Below, in pieces: positions 7,067-15,022 of a stretch of DNA of 27,437 nt. Location of the stretch: positions 1 to 27,437 of the forward strand of contig JBBAFS010000017.1 of assembly GCA_041655255.1 (NCBI GenBank), in the 5' to 3' direction. Every line of letters starts with the position of its first letter. Positions within the stretch are counted from its first letter, which is position 1. Both the position numbers and the translations under genes were made by a program. Under the pieces are notes generated by a model. That model saw nothing but the letters and a program-made list of their open reading frames with translations, searched no databases and was not told where the DNA came from. The stretch is from JBBAFS01 sp041655255. Lineage in GTDB: Bacteria; Spirochaetota; Spirochaetia; Sphaerochaetales; Sphaerochaetaceae.

Positions 7067-8755
7067 ATGGCACCACAAATTAACTTAACAATAGATGGAA
7101 AAACTCACGTAGTGGGTATGGGAATATTAGTCTCACATGTTGTTCGAGATTTCTTTCACGAAGAGGTTGGAGAGAAAAGGTACGAAGAAAACCCAATCGT
7201 TGCACTAAGAATGAATAACGATATTCTCCCCTTCGGGGCCCGTATCTTAGTCGATTCTGTCATCGAAGCAGTCCACCTCCACTCTGATATAGGTAAGCGG
7301 ATTTATCGTCACTCATTAAGTTATCTCTTAGCTTACGCTAGCGAGAGAATATTTCCTGAAAGACGATTAGTCATTGGTCATGCCCTAGGTGATGGATTTT
7401 ATTTCTTCTATGATGGAGTAGAGAAACTGAAAGTTGAAGATGTTCAACAGCTCTCTGATGAGATGAAGCGTCTTGCTAACGAAGATGCAACAATCGAAAT
7501 GGTTCGTCGATCGTACCAACAGAGCCTCCACTATTTTGAACAAAAAGGGTATATTGCAACTCAAAAGTTACTTCATTACCACAATGATCCTGTTGTTCAT
7601 CTTTACACGTGTAATGAATTTATCGACATCGCTTATGAACCACTGTTACAGAGAACTGGATTACTCAAAGTATGGGAGTTACGTCACTATGGAAACGAAG
7701 GGATGCTCCTTCGTTATCCACTGACCTCTTCCAAATTTGAATATATCGCCCCATTTAGGGACAACCCGCTCTTATTTAGTGTCTTCAAAGAGTATCGAAG
7801 ATGGGCATCTCACTTTCAAGTTGATTGTTTAGGTACTATGAACGAGATTTGTGGTTCACCAGAAATAAGGACCTTTATTCGGATGAATGAAGATCTTCAA
7901 CACCGTAAAATTAGCGAAGCTGCCGATTTGATTTACGCAAAGAAGAAGGTGAAAGTTGTCTTTATCGCTGGTCCTTCTTCTTCGGGAAAAACAACTTTTA
8001 GCCTCCGCCTCGCTATTCAATTAAGATTATTGGGATACAACCCTATTAAAATTAGCTTGGATGATTACTATCGTCCAAAAAGTGAAGCACCAAGGGATAA
8101 AGAAGGGAAACCCGACTTAGAAGCTCTTGAGGCACTCGACTTAGAGTTAATTCGTTCAAACTTACGTGATCTGTATAACCATAAAGAAGTCGATCTACCC
8201 CGCTTCAGCTTTGATGGGGATGGAAGGCGCTACTATGAGAATCAGCCAATTAAATTAACTGAAAATACCATCTTAGTTATTGAGGGAATTCATGCCTTAA
8301 ATCCACGTCTTGTCCCTAACATCGATCGTCACAGTACATTTAAGATTTACATCTCTGCTCTTACTCAATTAAACTTAGACGATCATAACCGAATTTCAAC
8401 AACTGACAACCGAATCTTACGTCGAATTGTACGAGATCATACAAGTAGAAGCACTTCAGCTCAACAAACCTTAGAGATGTGGCCATCGGTGGAGAGAGGG
8501 GAATCTGCCCATATCTTCCCACATCAAAATGAGGCCGATGTTATGATTAACTCGGCCCTCGATTTTGAGTTGGCTGTATTAAAACCGTATGTTGAACCTC
8601 TGTTAAAAACAGTGAAACCAGAAGCCTACGATGCCTATCCTGTGGCTCGAAGGCTTTTGCGGTTCTTAGAAAACGTCTATCCTATCCCATCTCACTTAGT
8701 CCCCAGCGATTCACTGCTTCGTGAATTTATTGGAGAGAGTGAGTTTTATGATTAA
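7067..8755 (+). CDS. Uridine kinase-like P-loop protein with threonyl-tRNA synthetase-like N-terminal domains
   Basis: Fusion of a TGS domain (residues 1-68, INLTIDGKTH start), a region like the ThrRS second additional/editing domain (about 80-225: HSLSYLLAYASERIFP, IGHALGDGFYFFY, Cys182), and a uridine kinase/phosphoribulokinase-type domain (about 295-500) with Walker A GPSSSGKT at 302-309, SLDDYY about 25 residues later, and IEGIHALNP. This architecture is known in many bacteria and is usually annotated as uridine kinase, but its substrate is not established as far as I know. The ATG at 7067 has AAGGGAG 6 nt upstream. The stop directly abuts the stop of the convergent nifU gene with no base between. 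562 aa, full length. Confidence 0.85.
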   Translation: MAPQINLTIDGKTHVVGMGILVSHVVRDFFHEEVGEKRYEENPIVALRMNNDILPFGARILVDSVIEAVHLHSDIGKRIYRHSLSYLLAYASERIFPERRLVIGHALGDGFYFFYDGVEKLKVEDVQQLSDEMKRLANEDATIEMVRRSYQQSLHYFEQKGYIATQKLLHYHNDPVVHLYTCNEFIDIAYEPLLQRTGLLKVWELRHYGNEGMLLRYPLTSSKFEYIAPFRDNPLLFSVFKEYRRWASHFQVDCLGTMNEICGSPEIRTFIRMNEDLQHRKISEAADLIYAKKKVKVVFIAGPSSSGKTTFSLRLAIQLRLLGYNPIKISLDDYYRPKSEAPRDKEGKPDLEALEALDLELIRSNLRDLYNHKEVDLPRFSFDGDGRRYYENQPIKLTENTILVIEGIHALNPRLVPNIDRHSTFKIYISALTQLNLDDHNRISTTDNRILRRIVRDHTSRSTSAQQTLEMWPSVERGESAHIFPHQNEADVMINSALDFELAVLKPYVEPLLKTVKPEAYDAYPVARRLLRFLENVYPIPSHLVPSDSLLREFIGESEFYD

Positions 8756-9355
8756 TTATACTCCGTAGATGTGTTGAAGTTCATGAAACAATTCATGCAC
8801 CTCTTTGTTACACGATCCACAGACGGTTCCAAAACCGGTAATTTCTCGTAACTCGTCGATTGTTGTCGCCTCTTTCGATTTGACAAGTTCCTCAATTCGT
8901 TGGTCAGTAATATTCTTACACTCACAAATAATACGAGCAACCTTGCTTTTAAGTGTGTTAGGTCTATTCTCTCTTTCAAGATAGTTATCAATTGAGGCTC
9001 TGAGGGCTTTATCACCTAATACTGAGCAGTGGAACTTATGCTCAGGAAGACCCCCAAGACTATCGGTAATGTTCTCAGGAGAGAGCATGTATGCCTCTTC
9101 AAGTGTCATTCCAATCACCAGTTCACTCATCATTGACGTTGAAGCTATAGCACTAGCGCACCCATATGTTTGCCATTTAAGATCTACGATTGTATCGTTC
9201 TCTACTTTAATACCAACTCTCATCTGATCTCCACATGCTAGGGAACCAACAGTTCCATCACCATCAGGAGTATAAGAGTCGTCATCCCAGACATTTCTAG
9301 GATTCATAAAATGGTCTTTAACTTTATCGGTATATACCCAAACAGATGTACTCAT
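8756..9355 (-). CDS. nifU: NifU-type Fe-S cluster scaffold with BFD-like [2Fe-2S] domain, no Nfu domain
   Basis: Scaffold on which Fe-S clusters are built from sulfur supplied by the cysteine desulfurase encoded just upstream. The IscU-like domain (1-128) has the three ligand cysteines and the aspartate: ACGD (Cys41, Asp43), YGCAS (Cys66) and HCSVLG (Cys110). Residues 138-190 form a BFD-like domain with Cys144, Cys146, Cys179 and Cys182, the pattern of the permanent [2Fe-2S] site in NifU. The C-terminal Nfu (CxxC) domain of classical NifU is missing, so the protein stops at 199 aa. The start overlaps the nifS stop as ATGA (9352-9355), indicating coupled translation. Confidence 0.93.
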   Translation of the reverse strand: MSTSVWVYTDKVKDHFMNPRNVWDDDSYTPDGDGTVGSLACGDQMRVGIKVENDTIVDLKWQTYGCASAIASTSMMSELVIGMTLEEAYMLSPENITDSLGGLPEHKFHCSVLGDKALRASIDNYLERENRPNTLKSKVARIICECKNITDQRIEELVKSKEATTIDELREITGFGTVCGSCNKEVHELFHELQHIYGV

Positions 9356-10506
9356 CGTGTTGAAATCTCCCTTAACCGCTTAATAATTGGCGGCATTATC
9401 TCTAAAACATAGTCGACGTCTTCTTCAGTATTGTATCGTCCAAAACTAAATCGAATCGATCCATGTGCTAATTCGACATTCAGCCCTGCAGCTAGTAATA
9501 CATAGCTCGGCTCTAAAGATCCTGTTGCACAGGCACTTCCTGTTGATACTGCTACTCCATGAAGATCGAGCATTAACAATATTGACTCCCCTTCAGCTGC
9601 TGCAAATGAGACATTCAGTGTCCCTGGCAACGATTCTGTGGGGTGTCCATTCATAATGGAGTGGGGAATAGCTTCTAAAAGGCCTTTACGGAGTTTCTCA
9701 CGTAACTTCCACAGCATCTTACGCTCTTTATCTCCATCGTTAATAACAAGTTTAGCAGCCTCGCCCATCCCAATGATGGCACACGTATTGTATGTACCAG
9801 CTCGAAGGCCATTTTCTTGATGTCCCCCTTTTACAAATGGTCCAAATGGAGCTCCCTTTTTAACAAATAGAGCACCTACCCCTTTGGGTCCATAGAACTT
9901 ATGAGCTGAGATGCTAAGATAATCGACTCCCCATCTCTTTACATCAACATCCATTTTCCCAATAGCTTGCACAGCATCAGTGTGGACTAAAGCTCCATAC
10001 TTTTTAGCTAATTGAGTCACCTCTTCAATCGGTTGAATGGTCCCTATCTCATTGTTTCCAGCCATCACTGAGACCAAAAGAACATCATCTCGTAGTAACT
10101 CTTTATACGCATCAATATCTATTTTTCCTGTCACATCGACAGGGATATAATCGACTTTGTATCCTCTCTTAACGAGATAACGACATGTTTCAATAATTGC
10201 TGGATGTTCAATAGTTGTGGTAATAATTCGATTTTTCTGAGACCCCTCGTCGATCATATCTCGAGCAAGGGCGAAAATTGCATTATCTGATTCGGTTCCC
10301 CCGCTTGTAAAAATAATTTCGTGAGGCTCTGCATTCAACATATGGGCGACATTGGTGCGAGCTTCTTCGATCTTTTGTGAAGCTCCTCGACCAAAAGCGT
10401 GCATACTCGACGCATTTCCATATAATTCAAAAGTCTCTTTCATCACTTTGATGACTTCGTCAGCCATCTGAGTAGTTGCATTATTATCTAAATATACTGT
10501 TCTCAT
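9352..10506 (-). CDS. nifS: Cysteine desulfurase (NifS/IscS class)
   Basis: PLP enzyme that takes sulfur from L-cysteine and passes a persulfide to the scaffold NifU. Class V aminotransferase signatures: YLDNNATT at the N-terminus, TSGGTESDN (68-76), HTDAVQ (175-180), SAHKFYGPKG with the PLP lysine at Lys203, and STGSACATGS with the catalytic Cys326 on the long loop of group I desulfurases. Full length at 384 aa. The start ATG at 10506 follows a GAGAGAGAGGAA purine run. It is transcribed with nifU from the promoter at 10525-10554, whose -35 is overlapped by a short palindrome. Confidence 0.95.
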   Translation of the reverse strand: MRTVYLDNNATTQMADEVIKVMKETFELYGNASSMHAFGRGASQKIEEARTNVAHMLNAEPHEIIFTSGGTESDNAIFALARDMIDEGSQKNRIITTTIEHPAIIETCRYLVKRGYKVDYIPVDVTGKIDIDAYKELLRDDVLLVSVMAGNNEIGTIQPIEEVTQLAKKYGALVHTDAVQAIGKMDVDVKRWGVDYLSISAHKFYGPKGVGALFVKKGAPFGPFVKGGHQENGLRAGTYNTCAIIGMGEAAKLVINDGDKERKMLWKLREKLRKGLLEAIPHSIMNGHPTESLPGTLNVSFAAAEGESILLMLDLHGVAVSTGSACATGSLEPSYVLLAAGLNVELAHGSIRFSFGRYNTEEDVDYVLEIMPPIIKRLREISTR

Positions 10507-10524
10507 TTCCTCTCTCTCTTGATT

Positions 10525-10554
10525 AACATAGGTAGTTTAACATTCCACGGTCAA
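10525..10554 (-). promoter_or_regulatory. Predicted promoter of nifS-nifU
   Basis: Minus strand -35 TTGACC (10549-10554), 18-nt spacer, -10 TATGTT (10525-10530). The only space for it is the 60-bp gap after the ykgJ-like gene. Confidence 0.5.
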
Positions 10555-10560
10555 GTGACC
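10549..10560. promoter_or_regulatory. Small palindrome GGTCA-N2-TGACC over the nifS -35
   Basis: 5-bp inverted repeat with a 2-nt centre exactly covering the -35 of the nifS promoter. An Fe-S-sensing or other repressor could bind here; no regulator is encoded nearby, and a motif this short could arise by chance. Confidence 0.3.
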
Positions 10561-10566
10561 GACTAC

Positions 10567-10923
10567 TTATACAAAAGAGAGTTCTGGGTCTTCGTCTGAG
10601 GTAGTCCCTCGGTGTTGATGAATAAAGCGGATGTTTCGCTGTTTCGCCCATCGTAAGTTTCGTTTCTTTGCCCATTGAACATATCCACACTCAGGTGGAA
10701 GATATGGGGCAAACATCGCCCTCCATCGGGTTACTCGTTGACAACGACTCTGTTTTTTAAACCGCTGTTCATACACTGTACAGATTTTTTTATTGGGGTC
10801 ATAAAATTGGCAATATGAGTCAAGGTCGTAGATAACCAAGTCTTCTGTGACCACTTTTTCATGGCAACATAAGCCACAGCGGTGGCACCTCGCCTCCCAT
10901 TTTGCTGAGTATAATAAGTTCAT
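10567..10923 (-). CDS. Cys-rich YkgJ/YcgN-type putative Zn/Fe-binding protein
   Basis: Small protein of the CxxCxxCC family (PF03692-like), proposed to chelate zinc or iron; function unknown. Cysteines: Cys13, Cys16, Cys19 and Cys20 (CHRCGLCC), then Cys38, Cys48, Cys61 and Cys79, with the family-typical CQFYDP and CTVYEQR spacing. 118 aa, cytoplasmic. The C-terminal tail is basic (AKKRNLRWAKQRNIR). The start overlaps the surE stop as ATGA (10920-10923), so it is the third gene of the galK-like/surE operon. The pairing suggests a shared metal or nucleotide role, but that is inference. Confidence 0.85.
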   Translation of the reverse strand: MNLLYSAKWEARCHRCGLCCHEKVVTEDLVIYDLDSYCQFYDPNKKICTVYEQRFKKQSRCQRVTRWRAMFAPYLPPECGYVQWAKKRNLRWAKQRNIRFIHQHRGTTSDEDPELSFV

Positions 10924-11762
10924 ACTCGCTCCTTATGAGAGAGAGCGACTAGTGTGTGAGCAGCTTTTTCATCGATAGCTGGAAGTACTGCCACTGGTGT
11001 CACTGAGATATATCCTTCATGTAGCAACTTATAATCGGTTTCAAGTGAACCGTGGAAATGGTAAGGAGGACTACTACTGGTAATCGAGAGTGAGATCTCT
11101 TCGCCAATAGAAACTCCATTTGCATCGGCTCCCACATAAGCAAGACCAACTTGCGTTGAAGAGGCATCGTAACTTGTTGATGCGTTTGTTGAACTTTTTT
11201 CAACAATATCAAAATATTCGAGTCTTCCTACTGAACCAACTCTCCACTCCCCATTGGGTTTTGGTGGGACATTGACGTTTATAATAGTTTGGCGATTACA
11301 CAATGAGATAAAGAGCTCTAAATGTTGTGCAACAAACGTTGCAGCTTCTGTAAAGGGGAAACGTTTTGTTTTACGATCTCGTCGAGCAGAAATAGCAATA
11401 CCAGGATATCCTCTTAAAGCAGCCTCTCTAGCTGCACCAACAGTGCCTGAGTAGATAATATCTGTAGATACATTGTAACCGTGGTTAATCCCTGAAATGA
11501 CTACATCGGGTTTCACAGGTAGCGCTCCTCCGTGAAGACCATATAAAATAGAGTCGGCAGGAGTTCCATTACAGTGGTAGTGGCGCTCCCCAAAACGGGT
11601 AAATGTAACCTCGCCTCGGAGGGTCATAGCATGAGATTGGGCACTTCTCTCATCTGAGGGGGCACTTACCCACACTTCATGACCCGCCTCTACAAAGACG
11701 GTTTCGAGAACTTGTATCCCCTCTGATTGGTACCCATCATCATTTGTCAGTAAGATTATCAT
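10920..11762 (-). CDS. surE: 5'/3'-nucleotidase SurE
   Basis: Metal-dependent phosphatase that removes phosphate from nucleoside 5'- and 3'-monophosphates and short polyphosphates; cytoplasmic. Signature residues are present: LLTNDDG at 4-10 with Asp8 and Asp9, Ser40 in DERSAQSHAMT, and SGINHGYN with Asn93. The SGTVGAAREAAL helix is typical. 280 aa, slightly longer than many SurE proteins because of the C-terminal part. The ATG at 11762 overlaps the stop of the upstream galactokinase-like gene by 4 bp (ATGA). In many bacteria surE sits next to pcm; here its partners are a degenerate sugar kinase and a metal-binding protein. Confidence 0.93.
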   Translation of the reverse strand: MIILLTNDDGYQSEGIQVLETVFVEAGHEVWVSAPSDERSAQSHAMTLRGEVTFTRFGERHYHCNGTPADSILYGLHGGALPVKPDVVISGINHGYNVSTDIIYSGTVGAAREAALRGYPGIAISARRDRKTKRFPFTEAATFVAQHLELFISLCNRQTIINVNVPPKPNGEWRVGSVGRLEYFDIVEKSSTNASTSYDASSTQVGLAYVGADANGVSIGEEISLSITSSSPPYHFHGSLETDYKLLHEGYISVTPVAVLPAIDEKAAHTLVALSHKERV

Positions 11763-12919
11763 CTGTTATATGTAAATATCTCATACGGTCCAGCTGGTTG
11801 ATACACTCTCACCCGTGGCCTAAACCCAAAGATATGTTCGTACTCCTCCATTCGAGTCGTGTAGAGAGATACTGCATCTTGGGAGAGGAGAACCAACATT
11901 GTGCCACTGAAACCGGTAGTGATCATGGTTGCCCCTAAACTGCCTGAAGTTTCCAAAGCACGTTTAGAGAGCCAATCAATTTCGGGGCAAGTGACCTCAA
12001 AATCGTCTCGTAACCCAGATTGTACCCTACTTAGTACTTTACCATACTGCACCATATCTTTTTGTTCAAGCAATGTAGCTGCCTCTTTAGCAAGCCGACT
12101 CTCGTTTAACACGAAGATACTCATCCTCTTCTCTTCTTCGTCTAAAGAGGTTGCTGACTCTTTAATCTCTTGGTCGGAGAGTTCTCGGATTTGCCGAGAA
12201 GGAAACTGCTGTTTTATCTTCTCAAATGCTTCTAAGGCTTCATCTTTTCGAAGTTGTAACTCCTCTTGAAGAGCTTGGTTTGAAATCTTACTTTCGACAA
12301 TGAGCGGGACATATTCGAGTTTTGCAATATTAAATGGAATCTCTTTGTAACTGAGTTGTTGGATATCATACAACAAAAGAGTGTTCTTTTTTGCTGTAAG
12401 CATAGCTAAGAACATGACCAGCCTACAATCGACACCAGCGAATGAAGAGAGTGCTGTATAACTCATAATAGCACTCTCACTAGCGGTGATAGTGGGGTGA
12501 AACAGTCCATTTATTGCTAAGGTAGCTGCTAAGGTCATAGCGCTTTGAACTACTGATCCCTCTCCTAATAAGAGATCCCCGCTAAAGGTGAGGTTAAAGC
12601 CACCAACTTTGTAGTCGCTGTTATTGAGAACTGACAAGATTCCTTTCACGTAGTTGGCCCACCGATCCTCTCGACGGTACTTTATGGCTTGAAGGCTAAA
12701 GCGTTTACGCTCTTGAAGCGGTTCAATAAAAAGACGAACACTTTGATCATGTCGTGGGCTGATAGAAACTGAAAGAGAAGTCGATGCAGGTCCACAGAGG
12801 GTATACCCTTTGCACAAGTCAGCAAACTCCCCTATAAAGGTGTACATCCCAGGAACTGTCACCGCTACATGAGGAGATTGATCAAACTCTTTTTCGTGGA
12901 GAAGGGCTAATTGCTTCAT
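11759..12919 (-). CDS. Galactokinase-like GHMP family protein with degenerate active site (probable pseudokinase)
   Basis: Clear galactokinase homologue: FIGEFAD (28-34) aligns with LIGEHTD, WANYVKGIL (87-95) with the GalK WANYVRG block, RDDFEVTCPEID (304-315) with RDDFEIT, and GATMITTGFSG (329-339) with the third GHMP motif. Key residues have changed: the Arg of PGRVN is Met25, the His of GEHTD is Phe32, the ATP motif GxGLSSSA is GEGSVVQSA (119-127), the catalytic Asp of CGIMDQ falls at Met169 (CRLVMF, 165-170), and GGGFGG is TTGFSG. Phosphorylation of galactose is therefore unlikely; a binding or regulatory role is possible. The frame is intact over 386 aa and heads an operon with surE. AAAGGA gives a good binding site. 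Confidence 0.85.
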   Translation of the reverse strand: MKQLALLHEKEFDQSPHVAVTVPGMYTFIGEFADLCKGYTLCGPASTSLSVSISPRHDQSVRLFIEPLQERKRFSLQAIKYRREDRWANYVKGILSVLNNSDYKVGGFNLTFSGDLLLGEGSVVQSAMTLAATLAINGLFHPTITASESAIMSYTALSSFAGVDCRLVMFLAMLTAKKNTLLLYDIQQLSYKEIPFNIAKLEYVPLIVESKISNQALQEELQLRKDEALEAFEKIKQQFPSRQIRELSDQEIKESATSLDEEEKRMSIFVLNESRLAKEAATLLEQKDMVQYGKVLSRVQSGLRDDFEVTCPEIDWLSKRALETSGSLGATMITTGFSGTMLVLLSQDAVSLYTTRMEEYEHIFGFRPRVRVYQPAGPYEIFTYNR

Positions 12920-12936
12920 ATATTCCTTTACTTCTC

Positions 12937-12965
12937 ATAGTATGATAGGAGCTTTAAGAATGCAA
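12937..12965 (-). promoter_or_regulatory. Predicted promoter of the galK-like/surE operon
   Basis: Minus strand -35 TTGCAT (12960-12965), 17-nt spacer, -10 TACTAT (12937-12942). The -35 abuts the U-run of the rpmE terminator. Moderate match only. Confidence 0.45.
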
Positions 12966-12995
12966 ATAAAAACCGCCTCGGGGTGTCGAAGCGGT
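12964..12995 (-). terminator. Intrinsic terminator after rpmE
   Basis: On the minus strand, a 9-bp stem ACCGCTTCG / CGAGGCGGT (one U-G pair) with a 6-nt loop, followed by TTTTATTT. It lies 25 bp after the L31 stop and closes the rpsT-to-rpmE operon. This is the cleanest terminator in the window. Confidence 0.9.
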
Positions 12996-13020
12996 CTTAT
13001 TCTCAAATTATTTCGGCCGA

Positions 13021-13227
13021 TTAAGAGTCGGCTAGGCCGTATTTTTTCTTGAATCGTTCGACTCTTCCTGTTGTATCAACTAACTTTTGGGTCCCTGTGT
13101 AAAATGGGTGACAAGCACTACAAATTTCCAGATCAAGACTTCGAGCTGTCGACTTAGTTTCAAACTCGTTGCCGCACGCGCATGTTACTTTAATTAGTTC
13201 ATATTTAGGGTGGATTCCCGCTTTCAT
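13021..13227 (-). CDS. rpmE: 50S ribosomal protein L31, zinc-binding type
   Basis: Large-subunit protein at the central protuberance. 68 aa starting MKAGIHPKYE, with the four zinc cysteines of the C+ form (Cys16, Cys18, Cys36, Cys39) and the conserved HPFYTG block. The ATG at 13227 has AAGGAG 6 nt upstream. It is the last gene of the rpsT-rho operon and is followed by a strong intrinsic terminator. Zinc-dependent L31 is often exchanged for a C-minus paralogue under zinc shortage; no such paralogue is in this window. Confidence 0.97.
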   Translation of the reverse strand: MKAGIHPKYELIKVTCACGNEFETKSTARSLDLEICSACHPFYTGTQKLVDTTGRVERFKKKYGLADS

Positions 13228-13294
13228 ATAAAACTCCTTTGTCTATCTGCTAACCTCTGCTACGGTCTGTGCCTTGACAGAGATTCATATTCAA

Positions 13295-14911
13295 TTACAT
13301 CACGCCTGTATTCATAGAACGTAAAAACGCTTCATTATTCTTTGTTTTCTTCATTTTGTCAATGAGAAGCTCTGTTATTTCTATATCTTCCATTGGGTTA
13401 ATGGCATTTCGAAGAGCCCAGATTTTTGCAGACTCCTCTTCGGTAAGAAGCAAATCTTCACGTCGTGTCCCAGATTTTTTAATGTTAAGAGCAGGGAAGA
13501 GCCGGCGTTCAGCCATTCGACGATCTAGCACTATCTCATTATTTCCAGTTCCTTTGAACTCTTCAAAGATAACTTCATCCATTCTAGAACCCGTCTCAAT
13601 TAATGCATTTGCTATGATGGTTAAAGATCCACCGTGTTCAATATTTCGAGCTGCTCCTAAGAATCTCTTTGGTTTATGTAGTGCATTTGAGTCTACTCCA
13701 CCAGAGAGGATTTTCCCGGAAGCGGGGACGGTTTGGTTATAAGCACGAGCTAATCGGGTAATGTTATCAAGGAGAATCACCACGTCCTTTTTTTGTTCAA
13801 CAAGACGTTTTGCTTTTTCAATGACCATCTCAGCAACTGAGACGTGGCGTGTAGCTTGTTCATCAAATGTGGAGGCAATAACTTCTCCTTTGACTGTCCT
13901 TCTCATATCGGTGACCTCTTCTGGTCGTTCATCAATTAACAAAACCATCAAATAAACTTCAGGGTGGTTTTCTGTAATTGCATTGGCAATCTTTTGCATT
14001 AAGATTGTTTTACCCGCACGAGGGGGTGCCACAATTAAGCTTCGTTGTCCCTTTCCGATCGGACAAAAGAGGTTGATGATTCGTGTGGAAATGTCTCCCT
14101 CTTTAGTCTCTAAGTTTAATCTTTGATCAGGGTATAAAGGGGTTAGTGAATCGAATGCTGCACGGGTGCGCGCTATTTCAGGTTTATCGTAGTTAACCGA
14201 TTGAACTCGAATGAGGGCAAAATAGCGCTCAGCATCCCGAGGAGGTCTAATTTGACCTTCAACGGTATCACCTGTTTTAAGACTTAATGCCTTAATTTGA
14301 GAGATAGAAACATAGACATCTTCTGGACCACTGAGGTAGTTATTCTGTGGGGAGCGTAAAAAGCCGTATCCATCGGGTAAGATTTCTAAAGCTCCATACG
14401 CTACAATAACACCACCGATCATACTGTGGGCTTTTAAGATTTCAACAATAAGCTCTTGTCGTTTGAGACCTAAAATGGTCTCACTAGAGATATCAAAACT
14501 CTCCCCTTTGGCCCGTAATTCGGGCATCGTCATCATCGTTAAATCATTAACGTGTAAACGAGGAGCGTTTGGATCATCTATGGAAGCTTCAACTATAGGT
14601 TCTTCATTAGGACGGTTATTTAATCGCCCTTTGTTTTGGTTCGATCGATATCGATTGGTTTGCTGTGGTGCTCTTTTAGTAGCACCTTCGGCTGCTTCGT
14701 CTTTTTTAGCAGGCCCTTTTTTAGTTACTTTCCCTCTCTTTTTAGGGAGAGCTCTTGGTTCTTTGGGTCCGCTTTCTTGTTCACCAGAAACAGCAGGTGT
14801 TTGTTCCTCTGTAGTTTTTCGCTTAACAACAGCCTGCACTGGTTGTTGTTTTTCACTCAACTCGACAGAAGTCTCGATTACATCGGGCCCATCTTCTACT
14901 TTTAATGTCAT
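13295..14911 (-). CDS. rho: Transcription termination factor Rho
   Basis: Hexameric RNA-dependent ATPase that releases transcripts. Residues 1-110 form a low-complexity, Lys/Arg- and Gln/Asn-rich extension, a lineage-variable insertion rather than the compact E. coli N-terminus. The Rho N-terminal helix bundle follows (about 123-165), then the OB-fold RNA-binding domain with DGYGFLRS (180-187), and the ATPase core with Walker A APPRAGKT (295-302), LIDERPEEV, and the Q/R loops. 538 aa versus about 420 in E. coli. GGAG lies 7 nt before the ATG at 14911. A 111-nt leader separates it from cinA. Confidence 0.96.
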   Translation of the reverse strand: MTLKVEDGPDVIETSVELSEKQQPVQAVVKRKTTEEQTPAVSGEQESGPKEPRALPKKRGKVTKKGPAKKDEAAEGATKRAPQQTNRYRSNQNKGRLNNRPNEEPIVEASIDDPNAPRLHVNDLTMMTMPELRAKGESFDISSETILGLKRQELIVEILKAHSMIGGVIVAYGALEILPDGYGFLRSPQNNYLSGPEDVYVSISQIKALSLKTGDTVEGQIRPPRDAERYFALIRVQSVNYDKPEIARTRAAFDSLTPLYPDQRLNLETKEGDISTRIINLFCPIGKGQRSLIVAPPRAGKTILMQKIANAITENHPEVYLMVLLIDERPEEVTDMRRTVKGEVIASTFDEQATRHVSVAEMVIEKAKRLVEQKKDVVILLDNITRLARAYNQTVPASGKILSGGVDSNALHKPKRFLGAARNIEHGGSLTIIANALIETGSRMDEVIFEEFKGTGNNEIVLDRRMAERRLFPALNIKKSGTRREDLLLTEEESAKIWALRNAINPMEDIEITELLIDKMKKTKNNEAFLRSMNTGVM

Positions 14912-15022
14912 TGATATTCTCCAAGGAATTACATAAACACAACTTCAATTTTGTATGGTATGTAACACGATTTTGCAGGATCACTTGTTATTTTGTGGGG
15001 AAACAACCTCCTGCTGGATATA
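14912..15022 (-). other. rho leader with an orphan Shine-Dalgarno
   Basis: 111 nt between cinA and rho. The minus strand carries a perfect AGGAGG (15007-15012) with no start codon at normal distance; a TTG directly abuts it and opens a 25-codon frame ending near 14930. TCCTGC read from 14980 to 14975 on the minus strand can pair with GCAGGA read from 15014 to 15009 and would mask it. No convincing promoter was seen. It may be a leader for autoregulation of rho, which is known in other bacteria; here this is speculation. Confidence 0.3.

Noticed and set aside
14463..14936. 157-codon open frame on the plus strand opposite the start of rho
   Set aside because: Mirrors the biased Lys/Arg-rich rho extension and has no protein-like features.
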